Shown in pieces: positions 1 to 7,940 of a stretch of 25,362 nucleotides of DNA. Origin of the DNA: Spirochaetaceae bacterium (lineage in GTDB: Bacteria > Spirochaetota > Spirochaetia > SZUA-6 > Bin103); the NCBI GenBank assembly GCA_028818385.1, contig JAPPNY010000146.1, positions 1 to 25,362 on the forward strand. Direction: 5' to 3'. The position numbers and the translations under genes are program-made. The notes under the pieces were generated by a model, which searched no databases, had not been told where the DNA came from, and worked only from the letters and a program-made list of their open reading frames with translations. Positions within the stretch are counted from its first letter, which is position 1. Each line of letters starts with the position of its first letter.

Positions 1-17
1 CGTCTCGAATCCTCAAT

Positions 18-548
18 TCAGCCAACTTTCGGGCTGGAGCGCGAATAACCCGGGTCTAGTGCTGCATCCGACCCGAACGTAGGTTCGAGAAGAGTTCTGA
101 TGTAGTCAGCTTCGCGAAGCCTCGGCGCCTCTACTATCGGACGCCAAAGGCATTCCAGCCCTATGTGACTCTGAAGTACGGCGCAGAGATTGTCGTAGGT
201 ATGGAGATGTGAAGCAATCATCAGTTTACGTAGCTCTACGTATTGTCGCGATCCTAGTAGACTGAGAGCTTCATCGCCTTCCGCAGTCAACTCATAGCCG
301 GATCGCTTTGATCGCGCCAACCGCAGATGAACTAGCTCTTGGCACACCTTCTCCCCAGTGGTTTCGAACGTGCCTCGTGGTTCGGGCAACATTAGACGTA
401 GCGCCCGGTCATAGACCAGTTTATGTACACCCCGTGAGATGGTGTCCACCTGATGGCGCCGCCCCACTTGGGGCGGAATGGCAGCCAAGACCCGCAGTCC
501 AACATAGTGATAACTTACGTCGGTGACGTTATAGCTAGAGATATTCAT
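18..548 (-). CDS. Winged-helix-like hypothetical protein, partner of the nuclease
   Basis: A 176-residue protein of no family I can name. Residues about 60-98 (KVCQELVHLRLARSKRSG, then YELTAEGDEALSLL) have the helix-helix-wing pattern of a winged helix: a helical stretch, a basic turn, a short strand pair and 'T.EG..AL.LL', as in PadR or MarR-like folds. Residues 100-160 look helical with no recognised motif. Its ATG overlaps the TGA of the upstream gene by four bases (ATGA, 545-548), so the two are probably translated together. GC is lower than in the rest of the window (one line counted by hand, 55%), suggesting horizontal acquisition. It could be a DNA-binding regulator or a target-recognition subunit for the nuclease upstream; that role is inference from position only. 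Confidence 0.6.
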   Translation of the reverse strand: MNISSYNVTDVSYHYVGLRVLAAIPPQVGRRHQVDTISRGVHKLVYDRALRLMLPEPRGTFETTGEKVCQELVHLRLARSKRSGYELTAEGDEALSLLGSRQYVELRKLMIASHLHTYDNLCAVLQSHIGLECLWRPIVEAPRLREADYIRTLLEPTFGSDAALDPGYSRSSPKVG

Positions 549-1327
549 TTGACGCTCTTGGCAGCCCGAAAGTGGTCGAGAAGATCGGCACAGTCTGCGT
601 TAAGTTGCCACATCTCCTGAGCTAGCGCGATAGTTCTGAGGGGCGCTACGGCCTTGAGCACGATCTTGTCCTCTGAAACATGGCCACAACGGCTGTCCAG
701 CCAAGTGTCCCTCAGTGTCGATGATAGGTTGTTCAGGCGCGCGCACATGTCGTCGAATCTTTCCTGCGTTTCGGCGGGAACTCGGAGACCTCGTCTGATT
801 TCTGACTCCATTATAATGGCGTTTCTCACAAGAATGGGCAGTGGCCTAATGTCGGGTCCAACGGGGTGTATGCCAAGCCCCATGCATGCGGCGAGACCTG
901 TTGGTTCGAACGGTCCACTTGAGACGAAGACGAGACACACGTCGTTATCAATAAGCGCAGTATTAGCGGCCAAGTAGTCTAAAATCTTGGCGAAGAAGAC
1001 AATCACGTCATTCTTTGTAGGAGGGGCGCTCTTACGATTCTTCACCTCGATTATTGCCGTCGATTCCGGTCTTCGAGCGACTATGTCGATTTCATGCAGC
1101 ACGCCGGAGGCGGTCTCGAAACCGGCTCCGAGATACATTTCACGCTCTCCCGAGACGGACCAGCTTTGTAGGCTTCGGATGCAGCTTTCGCGGAGACGTT
1201 GCTCAAATCCCTCATCTGGCAGCGAGTCTCGAGTCGCGTGCGGCCACTCGTGGCGTACGAACATAAAGCAACGCTTGAGGACCTGGAGCGTGTCGCCGGA
1301 TGCTTGAGACTCAAATCGGATGGACAT
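545..1327 (-). CDS. PD-(D/E)xK nuclease-like protein
   Basis: 260 residues with a restriction-endonuclease-like core. The segment at 75-97 carries GVLHEIDIVARR, then AIIEVKNRK. This is the arrangement of the PD-(D/E)xK superfamily, with Asp81 as the first metal ligand and Glu94-x-Lys96 as the second ligand and catalytic lysine. Hydrophobic strands precede both. Residues 180-256 are helical and may bind DNA or a partner. There is no helicase, methylase or specificity domain, so it is not a canonical restriction enzyme. It is the first gene of a two-gene unit (ATGA overlap with the winged-helix-like protein). A hand-counted line is 52% GC, well below the neighbouring operon. A defence or mobile-element role is plausible, but a housekeeping DNA-repair nuclease cannot be excluded. 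The start is the first ATG of the frame. Confidence 0.72.
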   Translation of the reverse strand: MSIRFESQASGDTLQVLKRCFMFVRHEWPHATRDSLPDEGFEQRLRESCIRSLQSWSVSGEREMYLGAGFETASGVLHEIDIVARRPESTAIIEVKNRKSAPPTKNDVIVFFAKILDYLAANTALIDNDVCLVFVSSGPFEPTGLAACMGLGIHPVGPDIRPLPILVRNAIIMESEIRRGLRVPAETQERFDDMCARLNNLSSTLRDTWLDSRCGHVSEDKIVLKAVAPLRTIALAQEMWQLNADCADLLDHFRAAKSVK

Positions 1328-1770
1328 AGACTTGCGTTAGGTACACTGTGGCGAAGTGGGGAAGCTTCTGCAACCGGTGGTGCACTATGGAGGATGTGGC
1401 TGTCGCAGGTCCAGGCATGCGGCGCGTGGAGGGAGGCAGTGTGGACGGCCGGCGTCTCGCGGGGAGACGGGATCGTAGCCATGGGGACGGAACCGACGGG
1501 CTTGGGTGGGAAGGGGCGGCCCAACTCTGAAGCGGTGGCTGAGGTGCCGCGCCGGGACAACCCTGTCGCTAACGGAGTGAGGCAGAAGTCGTCGCTGAGT
1601 CTGGGGCGGAATCGTGGGTCGTGGGTCGGGACAGTCGCCAGGATGTGCCCAGCACGTCGGGCGAAACCGTGCAGGTGGCGTGTCTATGGGCTACGCAACA
1701 GTCCACTCTCAGGCTCGCCACGCTGGGTAGTCAAACGCCACCGCCGGTGGGTTGGGCGCGAACTCTGACA
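1328..1770. other. Intergenic stretch with no supported gene, G-rich on the plus strand
   Basis: Both strands have open frames here, but none shows the third-position GC bias of the real genes and none gives a recognisable motif. The plus strand is rich in GG and GGG runs (especially 1480-1640, for example GGGTCGTGGGTCGGG near 1616-1630). I see no tRNA, no clear hairpin terminator and no tandem repeat. It lies between the low-GC nuclease pair and the decayed gene tail at 1771-1943, so it may be decayed or inserted DNA. Confidence 0.4.
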
Positions 1771-1943
1771 TTCTACGAGTACAACGACCGCGCTGCCAGT
1801 ACCACTACCAGCACACCGGCGGCCGCATCCCCGGCCCCGACACCATGGCGCTGTTGACCGATGCGCAGCGCGCCTTCTTCAACTCGCCACGGGAGGCATT
1901 CGGACCGGAGGACATCTACCGCAACGAGCTGCCCGAAACCTGA
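1771..1943 (+). pseudogene. Frameshifted 3' remnant of an unidentified gene
   Basis: Two adjacent frames look coding. From 1771 the frame reads FYEYNDRAA; from about 1797 the next frame reads QYHYQHTGGRIPGPD and continues to a TGA at 1941-1943, ending IYRNELPET. Codons in the second part have nearly all G or C at the third base, like the window's real genes. No start or 5' part is visible upstream, where the composition changes. I read this as the tail of a gene that lost its front and took a frameshift. The family is not recognised; the 'LTDAQRAFF' segment faintly recalls tails of phytanoyl-CoA dioxygenase-like proteins, too weakly to name it. Confidence 0.4.
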
Positions 1944-1990
1944 CGCTCGTACCTGCGAGGGTAGCTCGTCCCTCCTGTCCACCGATCGGC

Positions 1991-2019
1991 TTGTGACGGC
2001 CTGATCTTCGACGTAGGAT
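1991..2019 (+). promoter_or_regulatory. Candidate sigma-70-type promoter of the glycan operon
   Basis: TTGTGA at 1991-1996 and TAGGAT at 2014-2019 are separated by 17 bases; each hexamer matches four of six consensus bases. The pair lies about 60 bases before the first ATG of the operon at 2078, which has its own strong Shine-Dalgarno (AGGAGG, 2062-2067). No operator-like palindrome was noticed beside it. Confidence 0.35.
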
Positions 2020-2077
2020 TCGTAGTCGCGGCGGCCTTTGACGCTGCGTCACTCCCGGCTCAGGAGGGTCACCGGCC

Positions 2078-3274
2078 ATGCGGCTCATCGACCGCACGAT
2101 CACCTATCCCGAGGGTCCGGAGGGTGCCGCCTACGAGCTCGCCGGTTACCTGACCGCCGACACGCTCGACATGATCCGCGTGCGGACGATCGAGGTGCGC
2201 AGCGACATCTACGACCACTGCACGATCAGCTTCTCGGTCGACAACGGCCAGACCTGGTCCGAGTCCCAGCCCTATCCCGTGCGGCGGGAGACGCCGGAAG
2301 GCGTGCATCGAAAGTCCTTCGGCAACACCTTCGTCGATCCGGTCAACGGGCGTCTCCTGGTGACCGCCAGCCAGACGTTTCTGCCCACGGACCAGATGCT
2401 CGAAGCCCTCACCCACTCCACTCTGACCTACCGCGTCTCCGAGGATGGCGGCAAGAGCTGGCTGTTCGACGAGCAGGTCGTCCAGCACGGCGACGCCTAC
2501 TCCGCCGAGTACCCCATCGACGGCGTGTGGACGGGAAAGAACGTGGCTCACGTCGCCAACGAAATGGTCTTCTCCTCCGACGGCCGCCTTGTCCTGCCGC
2601 TGCAGCGCACCTGTCTGCAGGACGACGACACGCTGTTCTGCCCGCCCGGCGCGCTCTCCTACCACGACCTGATCATGTTGATCGGGTCCTGGCAGGACGA
2701 CGGCCGCATCAGGTGGACCGCCGGGCAGCCGGTAACGTTGCCGCCGGAAATCTCCACCCGCGGGGTCACCGAGGGAGCGGTGACGGAGATGCCCGACGGC
2801 CGCTTCCTCATGGTCATGCGCACGAGCAACGCCGGCAACCTGGAGCTGCCGGGGCACAAGTGGTACTGCGTCTCCCACGACGGGGGCGAGACCTGGGACA
2901 CGCCGCGCCCGTGGGGCTACACCGACGGCAGCCTGTTCTTCTCACCCGCCAGCTATTCGACCATCGCCCGGCACTCATCAGGAGGCTACTACTGGTTCGG
3001 CAACATCAGCCCGCACAACCCGGAGGGCAACCTGCCCCGCCACCCGTTGGTGGCCGGCCTGATCGACCCGGACAGTCTCCTGCTCAGACGCGATACCGTG
3101 ATGGTCGTGGACACCCGGCGGGGCGACGAAGTGCCGCCGCTGCTGGGCAACTTCCAGGTATACGAGGAGCGCGGCACCGGCCATCTGATCGTGCGCTCGA
3201 CCCGGCTGTGGGTCGAGCATCAGGGGGAGCGCGCCTACCGCGGACACGCCTACCTCTACCGGATCGAACCGTAA
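2078..3274 (+). CDS. BNR-repeat sialidase-like protein (first of two)
   Basis: 398 residues of the sialidase/neuraminidase-like beta-propeller class. Three Asp-box motifs (S-x-D-x-G-x-T/S-W) are visible: SVDNGQTW (53-60), SEDGGKSW (121-128) and SHDGGETW (266-273). The segment 232-250 (EGAVTEMPDGRFLMVMR) matches the family's conserved 'E..v.EL.DGrlLm..R' strand, which carries a Glu and an Arg of the active-site region. There is no signal peptide or membrane segment, so it should act in the cytoplasm, on imported oligosaccharide if the operon context is a guide. AGGAGG at 2062-2067 fixes the start. It is the first gene of the operon, followed after 27 bases by a second BNR protein. Substrate specificity cannot be read from the sequence; many such proteins are not true sialidases. 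Confidence 0.82.
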   Translation: MRLIDRTITYPEGPEGAAYELAGYLTADTLDMIRVRTIEVRSDIYDHCTISFSVDNGQTWSESQPYPVRRETPEGVHRKSFGNTFVDPVNGRLLVTASQTFLPTDQMLEALTHSTLTYRVSEDGGKSWLFDEQVVQHGDAYSAEYPIDGVWTGKNVAHVANEMVFSSDGRLVLPLQRTCLQDDDTLFCPPGALSYHDLIMLIGSWQDDGRIRWTAGQPVTLPPEISTRGVTEGAVTEMPDGRFLMVMRTSNAGNLELPGHKWYCVSHDGGETWDTPRPWGYTDGSLFFSPASYSTIARHSSGGYYWFGNISPHNPEGNLPRHPLVAGLIDPDSLLLRRDTVMVVDTRRGDEVPPLLGNFQVYEERGTGHLIVRSTRLWVEHQGERAYRGHAYLYRIEP

Positions 3275-3301
3275 CCGGGAGCGACGCCATGGAGGCGCAT
3301 C

Positions 3302-4405
3302 ATGAGTGAAGACGAGAACGCCACGTTGTGGATCGAGCCGCGCTGCCGGCCGTTGCCGATCACGGACTACGGGACCAGGGACTTCCCCGAGCAGATGGTG
3401 GTGACAGGCGACGACCGCCTGCTGCAGGTGACCGGCAACGCCTGCCGCACCAGCGCCGACGATGGGGTCACCTGGTCGGCGCCGGTGCCCATGACCGACG
3501 GTTCCGAGCCCGGCGTACCGCAACAAGGGGCCATGGTTCGGACCAGGGACGGCGACATCGTCCTGACCTACGGTGACTCCACGACCTACCGGTGGGGGTG
3601 GGACGAGACCACCAACGAGCCCGATCCCGACGTGCGCTGTGACGTGTGGTCGATCCGCAGCGCGGACGAGGGCAGGACCTGGACCGACCGCCAGCCCATC
3701 TTCCTGGGCTTCTGCGGCGCGGTGACCGACATCATCCAGACGCGCGCCGGCAACCTGGTCACGCCGGTGCAGCACCTCTGGCGAGACCCGGCCCGCCACG
3801 TCCAGTTCACCTGCGTGTCCACGGACGGAGGCCGGAGCTGGCGGCAGAGCAGCATCATCGACCTGGGCGGCCACGGCCACCACGACGGCGTCTGCGAGGG
3901 CACCGTCGCCGAGCTCTCCGACGGACGTCTGCTGATGCTGCTGCGCACCAGCCTGGACCGCTTCTGGGAGGCCTGGTCTGACGACGGCGGCCTGTCGTGG
4001 CGGGAGATCCGGCCCAGCCCGATCGACGCCAGCAGCGCGCCGGGCTACCTGCTGGGCCTGGAAAGCGGGCGCCTGGCGCTGGTCTGGAATCGGCTCTACC
4101 CGCAGGGAGAGGACAGCTACATTCGCGTGGCCCTCCCCTGGGCCGAGCGCCCGATGAGCGTGCACCGCGAGGAGCTCTCCCTGGCCTTCTCGGACGACGA
4201 CGGCCGCTCGTGGTCGGAGCCCGTGGTCATCGGCCGCATGCGCGCGGACCGGGTCACCTACCCGTACGGCCGGCTCTGTTACCCCTACATGGTCGAGCGC
4301 CGTCCGGGCGAGATCTGGATCGTCACCACCCACAACCGGCCCAGGCCGCCGGGAACTCCCCTGGCGGTGAGCGTGCGGGAGCGGGACTTCGTCCCCGCGA
4401 GGTAA
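3302..4405 (+). CDS. BNR-repeat sialidase-like protein (second of two)
   Basis: 367 residues with five Asp boxes spread round a presumed six-bladed propeller: SADDGVTW (51-58), SADEGRTW (120-127), STDGGRSW (173-180), SDDGGLSW (226-233) and SDDDGRSW (297-304). The strand 199-215 (EGTVAELSDGRLLMLLR) is the same as in the preceding gene, so the two are paralogues, although the sequences have diverged widely. There is no signal peptide, suggesting a cytoplasmic enzyme. GGAGG at 3291-3295 lies 6 bases before the ATG. Gaps to neighbours are 27 and 5 bases, so it is co-transcribed. Likely a glycoside hydrolase acting on an imported acidic or modified sugar chain; the exact bond is not deducible. Confidence 0.82.
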   Translation: MSEDENATLWIEPRCRPLPITDYGTRDFPEQMVVTGDDRLLQVTGNACRTSADDGVTWSAPVPMTDGSEPGVPQQGAMVRTRDGDIVLTYGDSTTYRWGWDETTNEPDPDVRCDVWSIRSADEGRTWTDRQPIFLGFCGAVTDIIQTRAGNLVTPVQHLWRDPARHVQFTCVSTDGGRSWRQSSIIDLGGHGHHDGVCEGTVAELSDGRLLMLLRTSLDRFWEAWSDDGGLSWREIRPSPIDASSAPGYLLGLESGRLALVWNRLYPQGEDSYIRVALPWAERPMSVHREELSLAFSDDDGRSWSEPVVIGRMRADRVTYPYGRLCYPYMVERRPGEIWIVTTHNRPRPPGTPLAVSVRERDFVPAR

Positions 4406-4410
4406 GCGCC

Positions 4411-6066
4411 ATGGCCCTGGAAGGGAGCCTTTTCGATCTGTCCCGGTGCACGCCGCGGTCGCTGCTTTCACCCGTGCCGCGCAAGGGTTTCTGGCGGACC
4501 GTGCCGTGGGAGGGGGTTCACCAGCACCAGCGGCTGTCGGGGACCATGCTGATCGTCGGCCAGGAGACCCGGCCGCGGCCGATCACGCTCGACCCGCAGC
4601 TCGACGGCCCGCACGAGCTCTCCCTGGGAATGGCGCAGTTCGGGTCGATGGGGCCGAGCTCGATCATGATGCGCCTGGACGACGACCCCGGCTGGGTCAT
4701 CCTGCGCAACGATCCGTTCGACGACGCCGCGAACGCCCATCACACCCGCCAATCCGTCCAGGACTGCCCCTTCCGCGTCGCCGACATGACCGGCCGCACG
4801 GTCCAGCTCGCGCAGGTCGAGTGGGGTGATCGGCCGGAGGGCGCAATGCTCGCCTACCTGCGCGCGGTCCCGACCAGCCACGCTCACCTGGAACGCGTCC
4901 GCAGCCGCGGCGACAAGCGGTTGGTTGCGATGAACGACGGCCACGGCATCTTCTACATGGGCGTGAGCGAGCCGGAAGAACTCTGGTACTTCATCCTGCC
5001 GTACCGCGACAGCGGCTACCGCTCGATGCTCTTCTGCATCTCGGGCGCCGACCACTGCAACTACCCCACCGTGGTCGGCTCGCTGGAGGGCGAGGGGCTC
5101 GACGATTTCCCGACCGCCGGCTACCGGCGCTACACGGAGAGCCTCGCGGGTCTGATGCGCCGCGGCATCGACCCGATCGCTACCGTGCGCGACATGTGCC
5201 GGTCCATCGGGCTGGAGTTCCATCTCTCGATCATGATGGGCGCGTTCGCGATGGAGCCCCCCTACGACGGCGTGTTCATGTCGCGCTTCTACCGCCGCCA
5301 TCCGGAGCTGCGCTGCGTCGACCACGACGGCCGTGTGATCTCGCGGCTCAGCTACGCCTTCCCGGAGGTGCAGCGGCACGTGCTGGACATCGTCGACGAG
5401 CTCCTCGCCTACCGCCCGGACGGCATCAACTTCATCTTTCCGCGCGCGCAGCCGTTCGTCCTCTACGAGGAACCGTTCCTGCAGCGCTTTCGCTCCCTCC
5501 ACGGCGCCGACCCGCGCGAGCTGCCGGAAGACGACGCGGACGTGCTCGGGTTGCGGGCCGCCATTATGAGCGAGCTCATGGCCGAGGCGCGCAGCCGGAC
5601 GCGGAAGCAGGGCGCCGAGCTGTCGGCGCTGGTGCTGTCCGACCACCGTTCCAACGAGCTGCACGGACTGGACGTGGTGCGCTGGGCCCGCGAGGGCCTG
5701 CTGGACGAGATCCACCCGACCGTGTGGGACTACCGCCGCTGGCGCGTCGTTCCGGAGGCCGACTACCTGGTCGAGCCGTGCCGCGCCGGCAACTGCCGGC
5801 TGATCGTCAACCTGCATCCGAACGAGATCGGCAACGCGGAGTTCCTGTCGACCGCGCACCGCTACCACCGGGAAGGCGTGGACGGCTTCTCCATCTGGGA
5901 CGGCAACCCCACGCAGCCGGTGACGTGGCAGCTCTACCGCGCCATCGCCCACGTGGATCAGCTCACAGGAGCGGCGGCAGGCCCCCCGGCGGAGCCGGCG
6001 ACCTTCCCGTTGACCCAGCTTGGCGACTTCGTCATGGACCGCTACAAGAGTAGCTGGAGTTACTAG
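4411..6066 (+). CDS. Glycoside-hydrolase-like TIM-barrel protein (GHL10/'family 10 glycosylhydrolase' type)
   Basis: 551 residues from the ATG at 4411, preceded by GAGG at 4399-4402. The frame is open further upstream to 3997, but that part is antisense-like to nothing and overlaps the previous gene in a different frame, so it is excluded. Residues 1-155 resemble a beta-sandwich accessory domain. From about 235 the protein follows the GHL10/DUF187-like barrel pattern: FPEVQRHVLDIVDELL (317-332), then YRPDGINFIF (334-343), then an E-rich strand and FLQRFRSLHGADPRELPEDD (356-375). The last is typical of Planctomycete and Spirochaete family 10 glycosylhydrolase-like proteins. No signal peptide. 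It follows the second BNR protein by 5 bases. Possible role: cleaving the sugar chain after or before the sialidase-like steps. The barrel call is by motif memory and its catalytic acids are not assigned. Confidence 0.68.
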   Translation: MALEGSLFDLSRCTPRSLLSPVPRKGFWRTVPWEGVHQHQRLSGTMLIVGQETRPRPITLDPQLDGPHELSLGMAQFGSMGPSSIMMRLDDDPGWVILRNDPFDDAANAHHTRQSVQDCPFRVADMTGRTVQLAQVEWGDRPEGAMLAYLRAVPTSHAHLERVRSRGDKRLVAMNDGHGIFYMGVSEPEELWYFILPYRDSGYRSMLFCISGADHCNYPTVVGSLEGEGLDDFPTAGYRRYTESLAGLMRRGIDPIATVRDMCRSIGLEFHLSIMMGAFAMEPPYDGVFMSRFYRRHPELRCVDHDGRVISRLSYAFPEVQRHVLDIVDELLAYRPDGINFIFPRAQPFVLYEEPFLQRFRSLHGADPRELPEDDADVLGLRAAIMSELMAEARSRTRKQGAELSALVLSDHRSNELHGLDVVRWAREGLLDEIHPTVWDYRRWRVVPEADYLVEPCRAGNCRLIVNLHPNEIGNAEFLSTAHRYHREGVDGFSIWDGNPTQPVTWQLYRAIAHVDQLTGAAAGPPAEPATFPLTQLGDFVMDRYKSSWSY

Positions 6067-6165
6067 CGCCCCGCAGGGTAGGCTTCACGGACAGACTGCG
6101 GCGGTCGCCACCATCGGGGCGATCAACCTCGCCTTGATGACGGCTTCACGCCGCAAGGAGGGCAC

Positions 6166-7848
6166 ATGACGAGGTACCGCACGAGAGCGCACGCCGGAAT
6201 CGTCGCGATCGCACTGGGACTCACGCCGCTCATCGCCTACGGGGCGGCGCAGGCTGACCAGGCCGCGGCCGCCGGGCCCCTGACGATCACTTGGCATTGG
6301 GAAGGCAACGACGACCGGGAAGACCTGGACACCTGGGGCATCGACCAGATCGAGGAGATGTTCGACGTCGACATCCAGGTTGACGGCATCAACTACTTCC
6401 AGGAGAAGGAACGGGTCGAGTTGATGCTGGCCAACGGTCAGTTTCCGGACTTCGGCTACCTGTCAGGCAGTCACGCCAACACCTTCGAGATCCATCGCGA
6501 GGGCGTCACGCGCAGCATCCCGATGGCGATGATCCGCGAGCACGCACCCATGTACGCCAAGCTGCTCGACGACTCCGGCTACGGGTGGATGGTGAATGCC
6601 AATCCCGACGATGCCGACGAGGTGCTCTCGCTGATGGGAGCGGCGGAGAACGTGGCGCAAGCCCCGTTCAACGGCTTCGTCGTATTCCGCCACGACTGGG
6701 CGACGAAGGCCGGTCTGCCGATGCCCGGCTACGAGGACATCAAGGAGGTGATGGACCCGGTCGGCCTCACCTACTTCTACGACCACGACTTTTCCATCGC
6801 GGACATCGAGAACTTCCTCGTCGCCGCGCGCGACGACGACCTGGACGGCAACGGCAAGCAGGACACGATCCCGCTGGGCGCCAGCGAGAAGATCGACTGG
6901 AGCTTCGAGCCGTTCCTGAACATGTATGGGCTGACCTCCAAGCCGGACTACACCTGGGAGGTCGGCGGCGAGCTGCACTTCTACAACACGAATCCGCGGT
7001 ACCGGGACTTCCTGAGGCTGCTGGCCGGCTGGTATTCCGAAGGCCTCATCGACACCGAGTTCCCGACCCTCACGCGCAGGAAGAAGTGGGAAAAGGAGAC
7101 GCTCCGCACGTACGCGATGTCCACGACCTACTGGAACTACAACGTGCCGGCGGGCGAGGGCATCGCCGCTCCGGGATCGTTCGCGAAGCTCGACGAGGAC
7201 GTGGACGTCATCATGACCTGGCCGCCGGTCGGTCCGGGAGGGGTCGAGGAGCGCGGCATGGCCCGCCACGTACCCTTCGCGCTCGGCAGCTATCACGCCT
7301 ACATCAACGCGGACGTCAGCGACGAGAAGCTGGAGCGGATCCTGCAGATCTACGACTGGATGATGATGACCGACGAGGGATATGCCCTGAACGCGCGCGG
7401 ACAGGAGGGCGTGCACTTCGACTGGGAAGGAGAGCCGTGGAACTCCAGGCTCACCTTCGACGCCGAGCGCGTAAAGGACGGGCGATTCTACACCTACCCG
7501 CCGATGTACACGATCGACCGGCTCAAGTTCCTGTACTACTCCATTCTCCACGACTGGGCGAAGGACAACGTGTACAGCGGCAAGGGCTACGACATGCTCA
7601 TCTATCCCGCCCGCTACGACCTGTTCAACGAGACCGAATACAACGACAGGAAGGTCCAGTACGGTGATGCGCTCAACACGCTCCGCGACGAGTTCTACCT
7701 GCAGGCGATCACCGGCAAGGTCGACGTCGACGCCGAGTGGGATGCACACGTGGAGCGGTGGATGAGCATCGGCGGCGCGGAGCTGCTGGCGGAGCTCGCC
7801 AAGGCCCCCCGTGGTCGGGAGCTGTTCGCCGGACAACGCGTCTATTGA
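6166..7848 (+). CDS. Extracellular solute-binding protein, LplA-like (ABC importer)
   Basis: 560 residues. The N-terminus is a classical signal peptide: basic MTRYRTRAH, a hydrophobic core to about residue 25, and an AQA-D cleavage site near 28. It has no lipobox cysteine, so it should be a free periplasmic protein. The body matches large sugar/oligosaccharide-binding proteins of the LplA/YtcQ type, including the calcium-loop-like DLDGNGKQDTIPLG that is characteristic of these proteins (normal length about 500-560). AAGGAGG at 6155-6161 gives a strong start. It delivers substrate to the two permeases encoded next. A 92-base gap with a strong hairpin separates it from the permeases, a layout that often gives more binding protein than membrane protein. 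Likely cargo: an oligosaccharide released from a host or algal glycan (inference). Confidence 0.88.
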   Translation: MTRYRTRAHAGIVAIALGLTPLIAYGAAQADQAAAAGPLTITWHWEGNDDREDLDTWGIDQIEEMFDVDIQVDGINYFQEKERVELMLANGQFPDFGYLSGSHANTFEIHREGVTRSIPMAMIREHAPMYAKLLDDSGYGWMVNANPDDADEVLSLMGAAENVAQAPFNGFVVFRHDWATKAGLPMPGYEDIKEVMDPVGLTYFYDHDFSIADIENFLVAARDDDLDGNGKQDTIPLGASEKIDWSFEPFLNMYGLTSKPDYTWEVGGELHFYNTNPRYRDFLRLLAGWYSEGLIDTEFPTLTRRKKWEKETLRTYAMSTTYWNYNVPAGEGIAAPGSFAKLDEDVDVIMTWPPVGPGGVEERGMARHVPFALGSYHAYINADVSDEKLERILQIYDWMMMTDEGYALNARGQEGVHFDWEGEPWNSRLTFDAERVKDGRFYTYPPMYTIDRLKFLYYSILHDWAKDNVYSGKGYDMLIYPARYDLFNETEYNDRKVQYGDALNTLRDEFYLQAITGKVDVDAEWDAHVERWMSIGGAELLAELAKAPRGRELFAGQRVY

Positions 7849-7852
7849 GCGG

Positions 7853-7868
7853 TCGTTCGGCCGAACGA
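7853..7868. repeat. 16-bp perfect palindrome after the binding-protein stop codon
   Basis: TCGTTCGGCCGAACGA reads the same on both strands. It begins five bases after the stop codon and sits directly before a second, longer hairpin. It may add to mRNA folding or be a protein-binding site; the sequence alone does not decide. Confidence 0.6.
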
Positions 7869-7873
7869 TCCTT

Positions 7874-7907
7874 CGAAGGGGAGCGGTGCAGGTGCCGCTC
7901 CCCTTCG
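7874..7907 (+). promoter_or_regulatory. Perfect 13-bp RNA hairpin between binding protein and permease genes
   Basis: CGAAGGGGAGCGG (7874-7886) pairs fully with CCGCTCCCCTTCG (7895-7907) around an 8-base loop. No T-run follows, so it is unlikely to be an efficient intrinsic terminator. Hairpins at this place in sugar ABC operons (malE-malF is the known model) stop 3' exonucleases and stabilise the upstream binding-protein mRNA. That is the best-fitting role by analogy. Confidence 0.6.
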
Positions 7908-7940
7908 CCAATACCCTCCCGCCGTAGATCCGTCCTGTAG

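Noticed and set aside
1199..1768. Possible 189-codon gene on the plus strand
   Set aside because: Overlaps the 5' part of the nuclease gene, lacks coding bias and matches no family.
2038..3309. A 423-codon plus-strand frame parallel to the first BNR gene
   Set aside because: Very Arg/Pro/His-rich translation in a shifted frame; the Asp boxes and Shine-Dalgarno belong to the 2078 frame.
3997..4410. Upstream extension of the TIM-barrel gene
   Set aside because: Overlaps the second BNR gene in another frame and has a low-complexity translation; GAGG at 4399-4402 supports the ATG at 4411.
6067..6165. Long-range repeat GCGCCCCG/CGGGGCG and repeated GGCTTCACG before the binding-protein gene
   Set aside because: Short, about 40-60 bases apart, and of the kind expected by chance in GC-rich DNA.
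7874..7907. Intrinsic terminator after the binding-protein gene
   Set aside because: The stem is perfect but no T-run follows, and the permease genes need transcription through it; listed as a stabilising hairpin instead.
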